Source: Geodermatophilus africanus (GTDB taxonomy: Bacteria; Actinomycetota; Actinomycetes; Mycobacteriales; Geodermatophilaceae). From it: a DNA stretch of 64,000 nucleotides. The notes under the pieces were generated by a model. That model made no database searches. It was not told where the DNA came from and was given only the letters and a program-made list of their open reading frames with translations. The DNA lies in NCBI RefSeq assembly GCF_900107105.1, contig NZ_FNOT01000004.1:124001-188000 (forward strand). The letters are read 5' to 3'. Positions 35,043 to 43,208 of this stretch are shown piece after piece. A program made the position numbers and the translations under genes. Each line of letters starts with the position of its first letter. The stretch's first letter is position 1.

Positions 35043-35411
35043 TCAACCGCCCGGGTCCTCGAGGGCGGCGAGGGCGGACTCCCAGCGGGCCCGGCGCGCG
35101 GCGTCGTCCTGGTCCCACCAGGCCAGGCCACGCTCCCCCAGCCCGGTCTTGGCCAGCTGCACCCGCGCGCGGGCGGCGGCTCGCGCGGCGTCGTCCCCGG
35201 CGGTGCGGACCCCCGAGCGCGCCGCCCCCAGGTGGTGCAGCAGCCGGGCGCGGACGTCGTCGGGCAGCGCGGGGTCGGCCGCCCGCCAGCGCCGCCCGTC
35301 GACGACCAGCCAGCGGCCGTCGTCGCTGCCCGCCGGGCGGCCTCCCTGCAGGGGGCCGGCGCGAGCTCGCGAGCGCTGGGGGGCAGGGTGGTCCTTGCTC
35401 TCGCGGCTCAC
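35043..35411 (-). CDS. small conserved hypothetical protein, N-terminus overlapped by a dispersed repeat
   Basis: The conserved part is the last about 90 residues: DGRWLVVDGRRWRAADPALPDDVRARLLHHL, then ARVQLAKTGLGERGLAWWDQDD. This is a small Arg/Ala-rich protein seen widely in actinobacteria (sometimes labelled Tol-like) without known function. The first start codon in frame is the GTG at 35411, which overlaps the sirtuin stop. The stretch 35345-35400 is dispersed repeat copy D, so residues about 5-22 are encoded by the repeat. The native start may therefore have been lost or shifted. Confidence 0.6.
   Translation of the reverse strand: MSRESKDHPAPQRSRARAGPLQGGRPAGSDDGRWLVVDGRRWRAADPALPDDVRARLLHHLGAARSGVRTAGDDAARAAARARVQLAKTGLGERGLAWWDQDDAARRARWESALAALEDPGG
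35345..35400. repeat. dispersed intergenic hairpin repeat, copy D
   Basis: It starts CTGCAGGGGGCCGGCGCGAG and continues to GGGGGGCAGGGTGGTCCTTG. It is the most diverged of the four copies and the only one that lies inside a potential reading frame. Confidence 0.65.
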
Positions 35412-36274
35412 CCCGCGACGGTGCGGACGAGGTCGGGCAGCACCGTCCCGAGCGGGGCGTCCACCCGGACGTCGACCTTCGCGTCCCCCCGGGTCGGGCC
35501 GAGGTTGACCAGCCCGACGGGGATGCCGAGCTTCTCCGCGCGCAGCACGAACCGGTAGCCGCTCATGACCGTGAGCGAGGAGCCCAGGATCAGCAGCGCG
35601 CCGGCCTGCTCGACCACCGCGAAGCAGGTGTCCACCCGGTCGCGCGGCACCGACTCCCCGAAGAAGACGACGTCGGGCTTGAGCGGACCGCGCCCGCAGG
35701 CCGTGCAGTCGACCATGACGAACCCGTCGAGCAGCTCGTCGGGCAACTCGGCGTCGCCGTCGGGGTTGACCTCGTCGACGTGCGGCCCGAAATGCGGGTT
35801 GGCCGCCCGCAGCCGCCCGTGGAGCTCGCCGCGGTCGGCGACGTCCCCGCAAGCCAGGCAGATGGTGCGGTCCAGCCCGCCGTGCAGCTCGACGACGTCC
35901 CGGGCACCGGCCGCCTGGTGCAGCCCGTCGACGTTCTGCGTGATGACACCGGCCACGAGCCCGGCCCGCTGCAGGTCGGCGACCGCGGCGTGCCCGGCGT
36001 TGGGGCGGGCTTCGCGGATCTGCGTCCAGCCGACGAAGCTGCGCGCCCAGTAGCGGTGCCGGCCCCGCGGGTCGCGCAGGAAGGTCTGGTAGGTCATCGG
36101 CGTGTGCCGGCGCAGCGACCCCGTCGCCCCGCGGTAGTCGGGGATGCCAGAGTCGGTGGACAGACCGGCTCCCGAGAGCACGACGACGTCGCCGTCCGCC
36201 ACGAGCGCGGCCAGGTCCTCGAGGGTGCCGGGGGCTGCGGCTGCCGGGTCGACGGCGGTGGGGACGGCGGTCAC
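35408..36274 (-). CDS. sirtuin NAD-dependent protein deacylase
   Basis: The 288-residue Sir2-family enzyme has intact motifs: VVVLSGAGLSTDSGIPDYRG (NAD site), ITQNVDGLHQAAG with HGG (catalytic His), a zinc module with CLACGDV and CTACGRG pairs, and PLKPDVVFFGE. LILGSSLTVMSGYR and LVNLGPTRGD close the fold. It removes acyl groups from lysines using NAD. GTG 36274 is chosen because the longer frame enters the upstream gene region. It overlaps the small downstream gene by a GTGA. Confidence 0.95.
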   Translation of the reverse strand: MTAVPTAVDPAAAAPGTLEDLAALVADGDVVVLSGAGLSTDSGIPDYRGATGSLRRHTPMTYQTFLRDPRGRHRYWARSFVGWTQIREARPNAGHAAVADLQRAGLVAGVITQNVDGLHQAAGARDVVELHGGLDRTICLACGDVADRGELHGRLRAANPHFGPHVDEVNPDGDAELPDELLDGFVMVDCTACGRGPLKPDVVFFGESVPRDRVDTCFAVVEQAGALLILGSSLTVMSGYRFVLRAEKLGIPVGLVNLGPTRGDAKVDVRVDAPLGTVLPDLVRTVAG

Positions 36275-36314
36275 GCCGCCATGGTCCCCCTCGCCGGCAA
36301 CCCGTGCCGCGACC

Positions 36315-36770
36315 TCAGGAGGGAGCGACCTCGCGGTCGAGCCGCCCCAGCAGCTCCTCGTACACCCGGCGCAGACCCTTGGGCGCGAAGGTGCGCTCGA
36401 AGAAGCCGCCGACGCCACCGGCGCCGTTCCAGGTGGTGCGCACCCGGACGGTGGTCAGCCCGGCGTCGGCGGGGTGCAGCGTCCACGTGGTCACCATCGA
36501 CGAGCGGGTGTCGGTCTCGACGAGGGTGTCGGCGTCGGGCTGGCCGACCTCGACCAGCTGGTCGCGCACCCGCTTGGAGGTGGCCGCGAAGCGCCAGGCG
36601 ACGCGGGTGCCCGCGCCCTGGCCGCCGGATTCGACCCGGTAGCCGCTGAACTGCTCGGGCAGCACGCGGGGGCGCACGCCCTCGTAGTCGGCGAGAGCGG
36701 ACCGCACGCGGTCCACCGGCGCCCGGACGACCCGTTTGGCAGTGGCGACGACCTGACCCATGGCCCCCAT
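36315..36770 (-). CDS. SRPBCC-family polyketide-cyclase-like protein
   Basis: The 151-residue START-like fold protein reads GQVVATAKRVVRAPVDRVRSALADYEGVRPRVLPEQFSGYRVESGGQGAGTRVAW, then TWTLHPADAGLTTVRVRTTWNGAGGVGGFFERTFAPKGLRRVYEELLGRLD. SRPBCC proteins bind hydrophobic ligands; no substrate is suggested. A second ATG at 36761 is an equal start candidate. The gene lies 40 bp upstream of the sirtuin on the same strand. Confidence 0.88.
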   Translation of the reverse strand: MGAMGQVVATAKRVVRAPVDRVRSALADYEGVRPRVLPEQFSGYRVESGGQGAGTRVAWRFAATSKRVRDQLVEVGQPDADTLVETDTRSSMVTTWTLHPADAGLTTVRVRTTWNGAGGVGGFFERTFAPKGLRRVYEELLGRLDREVAPS

Positions 36771-36884
36771 CCTGCCGTCGCCCCAACAGGGACGTCGCGA
36801 GGGGACCCGGCCGCCGCTCCTCGACCAGGATGGGCGTGGCGCAACTCACGGCCACCGCGTCCGCGCACGGGGTACCACGGATGA

Positions 36885-37781
36885 GTGACCCCGTCGCTGT
36901 CCCTCACCCGCACCGGCTCCGGCGAGCCGCTCCTCCTGCTGCACGGCATGGGCAGCTCCCGGCGCGACTTCACCGCCATGGCGGACCTGCTCGCCGAGCG
37001 CTTCGACGTCCTCGACGTCGACCTGCCGGGCGTGGGGCGGTCCCCGGCGCTGGCGCCGCGACCCACGGTCGCCGTCCTCACGGACGCGGTCGAGGCGACC
37101 CTCGACGCGGCCGGCGTCGGACAGGTGCACGTGCTCGGTAACTCCCTCGGCGCTCGCGTCGCGCTGGAGCTCGCCGTCCGCGGCCGCGCCCGGTCGGTGG
37201 TGGCCATCGCGCCGTCGGGGCTCAACCTGCCCCGGGAGCGGGTGTTCCAGGGCGCCGGCATGGGCCTGGCCCGGGTCGTTCTGCGGACGGCGGCACCGCT
37301 GATCGAGCCGCTCTCCCGCTCGGCGGTGGGCCGGACGACGCTGCTCGCGCCGCTCAAGGCCCGCGCGTGGTCGACCTCCCCCGAGGAGGCCATCGGGGCG
37401 CGCGAGGGCTTCGCCGACTCCCGCGACTTCTGGCGCACCCTGCTGTGGGGGCTGCTGCTCGACGTCCCGCGCGGTCTGGACCGCATCGACTGCCCGGTGA
37501 CCCTGGTCCAGGGCGTGGCCGACTGGGTCGCCTCCGGGCAGACCGTGCGCTACCTGCCGCTGGTGCCGCACTCCCGGTTCCAGCCGCTGCTGTGGGCCGG
37601 GCACGCGCCCCAGTCGGATCGGCCGCGGACGATCGTGCGACTGGTCGAGGACACCGCCCGCCGCGCCGGTCAACCGGCGGAGTCCTCCGCGTTCAGGTAC
37701 GAGCAGCGGAACCGGGCGCCGGACATCGCCTCGGTGAAGCGCGCCTCCCAGGCCGGGTCGGCCGACGAGAAGGTCGTGTAG
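36885..37781 (+). CDS. alpha/beta hydrolase
   Basis: The 298-residue hydrolase carries the oxyanion segment LLLLHGMGSSRRDF, the nucleophile elbow VHVLGNSLGARVALEL (Ser in GNSLG), an acid region near VTLVQGVADWV and a late His in WAGHAPQSDRP. The last 50 residues extend past the fold as a basic tail and overlap the convergent gene at 37670-37781. A truncated ancestral stop is therefore possible. GTG start at 36885. Confidence 0.88.
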   Translation: MTPSLSLTRTGSGEPLLLLHGMGSSRRDFTAMADLLAERFDVLDVDLPGVGRSPALAPRPTVAVLTDAVEATLDAAGVGQVHVLGNSLGARVALELAVRGRARSVVAIAPSGLNLPRERVFQGAGMGLARVVLRTAAPLIEPLSRSAVGRTTLLAPLKARAWSTSPEEAIGAREGFADSRDFWRTLLWGLLLDVPRGLDRIDCPVTLVQGVADWVASGQTVRYLPLVPHSRFQPLLWAGHAPQSDRPRTIVRLVEDTARRAGQPAESSAFRYEQRNRAPDIASVKRASQAGSADEKVV

Positions 37782-38050
37782 ACGCGGTCCTCGAGGACGA
37801 CCGGGAGCCCGTCGGGCCCGGCGTAGGAGCGCCGCAGCAGCACCCGCGTCACGCCGTCCACTTCGTCGTGCGCCGGTGCCCAGCGGGCGCGGGCGACCGC
37901 GTGCGCGAGCCGGGCCTGGTGCGGGCCGGCCAGCTCCCGCCGCGCGGCGCCCGGCGGGACGGCCGGACGGGTCGACCAGACGCCCAGTCCGTACAGCAGC
38001 AGGCCGGCGAGCAGCAGCAGGACCACCAGCTCGGCCAGCAGGACCACCAT
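37670..38050 (-). CDS. small membrane-anchored protein of unknown function
   Basis: The 126-residue protein starts with one transmembrane helix (VVLLAELVVLLLLAGLLLYGLGV). A soluble domain with paired strands follows (EVDGVTRVLLRRSYAGPDGLPVVLEDRVYTTFSSADPAWEARFTEAMSGARFRCSYLN). I do not recognise the family, though the pattern is common in actinobacteria. It ends inside the convergent hydrolase gene. It is divergent from tRNA-Arg. Confidence 0.72.
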   Translation of the reverse strand: MVVLLAELVVLLLLAGLLLYGLGVWSTRPAVPPGAARRELAGPHQARLAHAVARARWAPAHDEVDGVTRVLLRRSYAGPDGLPVVLEDRVYTTFSSADPAWEARFTEAMSGARFRCSYLNAEDSAG

Positions 38051-38146
38051 GGAGTGACGGTAGTTCCCCGAGGGCGCCGTGGGCAGGCACCCGGCACCGG
38101 CCAGCTAACCTCGTCCGGTACGCCCCGGTCGGCCGAGCGCCGACGA

Positions 38147-38219
38147 GCCCCCGTAGCTCAGGGGATAGAGCATCGGTTTCCTAAACCGTGTGTCGCAGGT
38201 TCGAATCCTGCCGGGGGCA
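38147..38219 (+). tRNA. tRNA-Arg (CCT anticodon), element integration site
   Basis: A complete cloverleaf: acceptor GCCCCCG/CGGGGGC, discriminator A at 38219, T-arm GCAGGTTCGAATCCTGC and anticodon loop TTCCTAA with anticodon CCT for AGG codons. The 3' half from the anticodon loop onward is repeated exactly at 60051-60093. This shows that the gene is the attachment site of the mobile element, whose left end restores the tRNA. Confidence 0.96.
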
Positions 38220-38220
38220 C
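38178..38220. repeat. attL (43-bp direct repeat with attR)
   Basis: The sequence from the tRNA anticodon loop (TTCCTAAACC) through the acceptor end and GGGGGCAC is identical to 60051-60093. The bases flanking the match differ on both sides, so 43 bp is the full length of the shared core. Confidence 0.95.
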
Positions 38221-38249
38221 GAGGAGACCGCAGGTCAAACGGCTGCGGC

Positions 38250-39380
38250 TCATCGAGCCAGGGGCACCACGACGTCCTGGGGGCACGAGGGGGGCACAAC
38301 TGTCCGCTGACGGGCCTCGTCCAGGCGGTCAGCAACGGCGTCCAGCGCGTCGTCGAAGAGGTGCGAGTAGCGGTCGAGAGTCATCGCTGCGCTGGCGTGC
38401 CCGAGCATCGACTGCACGGCCTTGACGTTCGCACCCGAGGCGATGGCCAGGCTGGCGGCGGTGTGCCGCAGCTCGTGCGGCACCAGCCCCGAGAGCCCCA
38501 CCGCTGTAGCTGCGCGGTCGAAGCTGCGCCGCCGGAACCCGTGCACCCGCAGCACCTCGCCGCGGGGTGAGGTGAACAACAGGTCGTTCGGGCTCTTGCT
38601 GGCCATCAGGGCTCCGATGCGCTCCTGCAGGAACCGGGGGACGGCGACCCAGCGGTCGGCGTGCGTCTTGGGCGGGCCGAAAACGGCCCGGCCGTTGACC
38701 TCGGACATGGCCTCGGCGATGTGTACGCGCCGGGCACCGGGCGCCACCCGGTCCACCCGGATGGCGGCCAACTCGCCCCAACGGATTCCCGTGTAGGCCA
38801 GCATTAGGACCACGACGCCCTCGTCGCCGCACTCCTCGGTCAGGCGGCCGACCTGCTCGTGCGACAGGTACCGCTTGTGCACCCGCGGCAGCCGAGGCAG
38901 CTCGACCCCCGACGCGGGGTTGGACGGCAGACGCCGGCCCTTGACCGCTTCGTCCAGCATCGACGTGAGCAGGTGGTACGCCTGCCGCGTGGTCGACGGG
39001 GAGGCCGTGGAGGCCATGTCGGACACCCATGCCGCGACGTCCTCGTAGGTGATGCGGTCGAGGCGGACGTCGGCCCACCGCGGCAGCACCCGGTTGTCAA
39101 GCAGCGAGCGGTAGGACACCAACGTCTTCGGCTTGAGCCGGGTCCGCCCGGCCATCCACTGCTCTGAGTAGCTGCCGACCGTGACGCGCGACCGGGACGG
39201 GTCGACGTAGCCGCCGGTCAGCAGGCTCGACTCGATGGACGTGAGGTACCGATCCGCGTCGGACTTCTTCTTGAAGGACCTCTTCCGCTGACGCCCGTCG
39301 GGCTCACGCCACCGAGCCTCGTAGGTGACCAGGTCAGGCTTCCCCTCGCGAGCTCGGACGCGCCGATAGACCTTTGCCAT
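38250..39380 (-). CDS. int: tyrosine recombinase (site-specific integrase)
   Basis: The 376-residue integrase has an N-terminal AP2-like arm-binding domain (YEARWREPDGRQRKRSFKKKSDADRYL), a SAM-like core-binding domain (about 68-160) and a catalytic domain. The active residues are R200 (GIRWGEL), H302 and R305 (HELRH), H328 (GHAS) and Y338 (LDRYSH). It catalyses integration and excision at the tRNA-Arg core. Of two nearby ATGs, 39380 is preferred because GAGGAG lies 9 nt upstream; the other (39389) abuts that site. The gene points toward attL, ending 30 bp from it. Confidence 0.96.
   Translation of the reverse strand: MAKVYRRVRAREGKPDLVTYEARWREPDGRQRKRSFKKKSDADRYLTSIESSLLTGGYVDPSRSRVTVGSYSEQWMAGRTRLKPKTLVSYRSLLDNRVLPRWADVRLDRITYEDVAAWVSDMASTASPSTTRQAYHLLTSMLDEAVKGRRLPSNPASGVELPRLPRVHKRYLSHEQVGRLTEECGDEGVVVLMLAYTGIRWGELAAIRVDRVAPGARRVHIAEAMSEVNGRAVFGPPKTHADRWVAVPRFLQERIGALMASKSPNDLLFTSPRGEVLRVHGFRRRSFDRAATAVGLSGLVPHELRHTAASLAIASGANVKAVQSMLGHASAAMTLDRYSHLFDDALDAVADRLDEARQRTVVPPSCPQDVVVPLAR
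38261..38297. repeat. GGGGCAC repeats near attL
   Basis: GGGGCAC occurs at 38261-38267, within 38279-38286 and within 38289-38297, besides the tRNA end itself (38213-38220). The right end of the element has five more copies. They may be integrase arm-type sites. On the left they also code the last residues of the integrase, so part of the signal could be coding. Confidence 0.4.
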
Positions 39381-40032
39381 CTCCCTCATCTCCTCTGCGA
39401 AGCGATTCCCCCCAGCGCCACCGGTCCCATCGAGCCGCCCACAGAGATTGGGCGGCGCCAGACGCAGCCCACCGCCGGGATGCAGGACAGCGGAACCGCC
39501 GTGCCGCGCCCAGGCATCTGGTGGCGTCGAGCGAGGGGTGGACCTGAGCCCCGTCGCCCGGACTGGGGCAGCCGCGTGCCAGGACCGGATCTTCGCTGAC
39601 TCCAGAGAATGCTGCAAGCAGCCAGCCATGACCGAAGTCACAAGAAATCTTGAGCGCCTTGCTGGTCTGCGTCAATAGCGACCGAGAGGCACCATTCCAC
39701 CCGCACCCAAATTTGCTGAGCGGCCTGACACCCCCTCCCGGGCCCCTGACTATCGGAGGCCCACCAGGCGACTCTTGGTAATTACCGTGCAGTCTCCGCA
39801 GCCCGCCGATCCACGGCCCCGGACGGCCCTCATCGCCACCTCATACCCCTTGCGAGCAGCGCGTTCCGCACGTTCTGAGCACGAGCGACAGCCCGCCGCC
39901 CGCATACCCAGCAACTCGACGAGCCCCTCGGTCAGAGTCATGGGAGGTCACTGGCCGTAGCCGTTCCGGTGCCGTACGGTCCCATTCGTGGCCAGTCGAA
40001 GGCGAGATGAACACCACTCTGGAATGGCATTG
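39381..40032. other. intergenic control region between integrase and excisionase genes
   Basis: The genes on each side point away from each other, so both promoters should lie here. Several frames are open for 60-110 codons, but none has a recognisable domain or a good ribosome site. The last 300 bp are less GC-rich than the flanks. I see no clear operator repeats. Confidence 0.5.
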
Positions 40033-40221
40033 ATGAACGACAAGATGCTCACCGTCAACGACGTGGCGGAATACCTCGGAGTTCCCAAGGCGACGTTGTA
40101 TGCGTGGTCCACTCGCGGACTCGGCCCCAGGCGCTACAGGGTGGGCAAGCACCTGCGCCATCGGCGGACCGACGTGGATGCCTGGCTCGAGACGCAGGCA
40201 CAGGAGGCGGCGCGGTGGTGA
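40033..40221 (+). CDS. xis: excisionase/MerR-type helix-turn-helix protein
   Basis: The 62-residue protein reads MLTVNDVAEYLGVPKATLYAWSTRGLGPRRYRVGKHLRHRRTDVDAWLETQ, the HTH_17/excisionase family. It would bind DNA as a recombination directionality factor or as a regulator of the element. In-frame starts at 39988 (GTG) and 40024 (ATG) are possible; the ATG at 40033 fits family length. Its TGA overlaps the GTG of the following ATPase gene. Confidence 0.88.
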   Translation: MNDKMLTVNDVAEYLGVPKATLYAWSTRGLGPRRYRVGKHLRHRRTDVDAWLETQAQEAARW

Positions 40222-41207
40222 CCTCAATTCTCCCCCTGCCCGCAGCAGCCGACCGGCCCTGGGCATCGCTGGCCGCCTACGGCGTCCGCACGCCCGCCGA
40301 GGTGCTGGCCGAGGAAGGCGACCGCGACCCGTTCCTGATCGACGGGATCCTGCACTCCGGCCTGACCCTGTTGTACGGCGAGAGCGAGATTGGCAAGAGC
40401 TACCTGGTCGTCTCCCTGACCACGGCGGTGGCCCAGGGGCGAGACTGGATGGGGCACCGGACCAACGGTGGCCCGGGCAGGGCGTTGATCCTGGCCTCCG
40501 ACCCCGGAGACGTCTTGGAGTACGCCCGCCGCTTCGGCGACACGGACACCGAATCCGTAGGCGTCACCCGCCCGCCGGGACCGGACGACGCTGCACAGTG
40601 GGCGGATCTCGCCGCTCGCTGCGAGGGCTCGGGTGTGCGACTGGTCGTCCTCGACAACCTGTACTCCTACGCCCCCGGCAAGGACGTCAACAAGAACGCC
40701 GAGATCGGCGTGGCCCTCTCCCGCCTGGACCACCTCATCGACCGGGGCATCGCCGTACTGCTCGTGCACCACACGCCCAAGAACGGTGGAAAGACCCCGG
40801 CCGGCGCCCACTCGATCCTGGCCAAGGCCCGACATGCCATCGCCCTGACCGCGGATTCCATGACCGTCCACGGCAACACCGTGCCCAAGACCGTGTATCC
40901 GGTCTGGCGACAGGACGGGCGCGTCGTCGGGATCGGCGAGGCCATCGTCTCGACCCCGAAGGAGAAGAAGCCCAAGCAGCCACATCAAAAACGTGCCGAC
41001 CGGGCCGCCCAGGAGCGGGAAGCGCTCGCCGCGCTTCGATCCTTGCCCCAGGAGGGCAATTCCCGAAGGGGCATAGGGAAGTTCTTGATCGGAAAGGTTC
41101 ATCGAATCACCACGCCGGGGGAAGGATTGGAGCTGGCGAAGTTCATGGAGAACACTGGAAGCCTTGTCTGGAGGGATGGGAAGCTCACCCTGGGTGAGAG
41201 GGCCTGA
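40218..41207 (+). CDS. RepA/RecA-fold AAA ATPase (element replication or maintenance)
   Basis: The 329-residue P-loop ATPase has Walker A GESEIGKS (about residues 55-62) and Walker B RLVVLDNLYS. The LLVHHTPKNGGKTPAGAHSI segment is typical of the AAA_25/RepA hexameric helicase-like family. The C-terminal about 80 residues (KEKKPKQPHQKRAD onward) are basic and may be a winged-helix DNA-binding part. AGGAGG lies 10 nt before GTG 40218; GTG 40215 is an alternative. Such ATPases sit next to xis in actinobacterial integrative elements and satellites. No separate primase or initiator is seen. Confidence 0.85.
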   Translation: MTSILPLPAAADRPWASLAAYGVRTPAEVLAEEGDRDPFLIDGILHSGLTLLYGESEIGKSYLVVSLTTAVAQGRDWMGHRTNGGPGRALILASDPGDVLEYARRFGDTDTESVGVTRPPGPDDAAQWADLAARCEGSGVRLVVLDNLYSYAPGKDVNKNAEIGVALSRLDHLIDRGIAVLLVHHTPKNGGKTPAGAHSILAKARHAIALTADSMTVHGNTVPKTVYPVWRQDGRVVGIGEAIVSTPKEKKPKQPHQKRADRAAQEREALAALRSLPQEGNSRRGIGKFLIGKVHRITTPGEGLELAKFMENTGSLVWRDGKLTLGERA

Positions 41208-41215
41208 TCCAACCG

Positions 41216-41303
41216 GGGTGGTGGTGGTTGGAACCCCCTTAACAACCCAACCACTAACTACCAACCATCCACCCCAGTAGCCCGCCCTTTCCGGGCGGGG
41301 CTA
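41216..41303. terminator. inverted repeats downstream of the ATPase gene
   Basis: Two structures lie in tandem. The first pairs GGGGTGGTGGTGGTTGG (41216-41232) with CCAACCATCCACCCC (41262-41276) across about 29 nt rich in AACC/TAAC direct repeats. The second is a tight hairpin, TAGCCCGCCC, loop TTTCC, GGGCGGGGCTA, at 41278-41303. The second looks like a terminator. The first, with its A/T- and AACC-rich loop next to a replication-type ATPase, could also be an origin; this is speculative. Confidence 0.5.
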
Positions 41304-41613
41304 CACACGTCACCCCTGGCCAAGGCAACCATGCTTAGACCAGGGAAGACATGGAAACACAGGCGGCCGACAGAGCCGCCCAGGACATTGGTCGGCCCGG
41401 GCAACGGAGCCCAGGCCACCCATCGCGAGGCACGCAAGGGCGTGCCCCCACTTCGCATTCGGCCCAGGCTCCCGCTGACGGCGCTCGCCAGGGCACATCC
41501 ATCGTGCAGCCGACGGGTTCGGGCCCGTCGCAATCTTCCCTTCGGCCAGGGACCGCCTCGTGGCGGCCCTCATCAGTCGCGCCCTACAAGGCGCGCCAGC
41601 AAAGGAATCATCA
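41304..41613. other. no gene recognised
   Basis: The 310 bp between the hairpins and the helicase remnant have several open frames of low-complexity Arg/Pro/Ser character and no domain. Nothing can be supported here. Confidence 0.5.
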
Positions 41614-42970
41614 GTGCAAGAATTCGACGTCCACAACCTGCGCTCCTTCGACTACGGGACCTTGGCCGGGGGAAGGTTCAAGCCACATCAGGCCGAGGGG
41701 ATCGCCATCATGGCGACCACTCCGAAGACCTTGTGTGCTGATCCGACCGGCGCGGGGAAGACGGTGCAGGCAGGCGGCGTCCTCGCCGTCCTGGCCGACT
41801 GGCGGAACCTGCCGCGGGACCGGCCGGCCTTGGTCGTCACGCGGGGCCGCCACCTGGCCGCGCAGACCGCCGCTGATCTGGCCCGCTACCTCCCGGGCTG
41901 ATCGTGCACAACCTTGCCAATGACTCCCGGATGACCGGACAGTCGGACGAGCGCCGGCGGGCGGCGGCGGACACCGAGGCGCACATCTTCGTCACGACGT
42001 ACGCCCAGGTCCGCAGCCGCGGTCAGTACCTGACTCGCCCGTGGTTTGCCCTCGTGCTGGATGAGGCGACCGCCCTCAAGGGTGGAGGTGCCACCTGGCG
42101 GACCGTCCACGCACTGGCCGCCGGCGTCCCGCGAGTGCACGCGTTCACGGCGACCCCGTACACCAACGACCCGATCGAGACGTTCCTGATCGTGTCCTGC
42201 CTGCACCTGCCCGGACTCCCCGACCGGCAGGCCTTCGAGGACCGGTACGTGCGGTTCCGGACGTACGGGACGACCCGCAAGGCGGACGGCTGGTCCGAGG
42301 CCGTCGGGAAATTCAGTGAGTTCATGGGCCAGCACTACTTCCGCCGGGAGGACGCCCTCGCCGACCTCGACCTGCCGCAGTGCTTCGTCGAGTACACCTT
42401 CGTGCCACTGTCGCCCCTGCGGCAGCGGGCGATGAAGTCGACCGAACACATCCAAGACCCGATCGCCCGCCACCAGGCGCAGGAGAAGATCGCCCGCGGC
42501 GACGTCCACTACTCGGCCGGTGCAAAGGAGGCCGCTCGGCGCATCTGGGGCTGGTTGCGGGACGACTCGACGGTCAAGGTGCTCGTCATCGGCGAGGCGT
42601 TGTACGAGCTGGCCGCACTGGAGCAGTACCTGGGCGACATGGGGATCTCCACCGTGAAGATCACCGGTTCCAGCGAGCAAGGCGGACGCGGGGAAAGCAT
42701 CGCAGCGTTCCGCGACGGCCACGACACACGTGTGCTGATCGGGTCCACGGTGCTGGAACAAGGGCTGAACCTTCAATTCTGCCGCATCCTCGTGTCCCTG
42801 GGTCTGCCCGACAACCACGCAGCGCTGGAACAGAGACAAGGGCGCATCGTGCGGCAGGGGTCCCCCTTCCCGACGGTGTGCCATGACTGATCCTCACGGA
42901 CACCGAAGTCGACCACGCAGCCGTCCGCCGGGTCGAGCGCAAGGCGGCGGAGGCAGCCAAGATCCTGTAG
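41614..42970 (+). pseudogene. SNF2/DEAD-like helicase, broken by two frameshifts
   Basis: The first part (GTG 41614) reads FKPHQAEGIAIM and LCADPTGAGKTVQAGGVLAVL (Q-motif and Walker A), ending in TGA at 41899. The next frame continues without gap as LIVHNLANDSRMTGQ with VTTYAQVRSRGQYL, ALVLDEATALKGGG (DEAx box), VHAFTATPYTND, VKITGSSEQGGRGESIAAF and LIGSTVLEQGLNLQF, up to LEQRQGRIVRQGS. The last motif is followed by a second frame change near 42885; a third frame then gives LILTDTEVDHAAVRRVERKA and stops at 42970. The single-base changes near 41897 and 42885 break a roughly 450-residue SNF2-type ATPase. No associated nuclease or methylase is present. Confidence 0.85.
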
Positions 42971-43208
42971 ATCTCGCCTGTCCAGGAGCACTTTTGAGGC
43001 GCCATTCACCCATCACTGCAATACAGTCTGGCGACCCCGGAAGGCAGGCCGAACACCAGGAGCCGAGACAGGCCGGGAGGCCTCAGTGCCATTTCTGCAA
43101 CACCACACCGAGCCGGGGCCCACATAAGGCCGCATTTTCTTGCCAATTTGTTGCAGGCGCTGCTTGCGCCTGTTCGGCCGCCCCCCACCAGGACCTCGGG
43201 CAAGGCGA

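Noticed and set aside
39334..39678. Small ORFs opposite the integrase start (76 codons + strand, 113 codons - strand)
   Set aside because: They overlap the integrase promoter, lack ribosome sites and show no family pattern.
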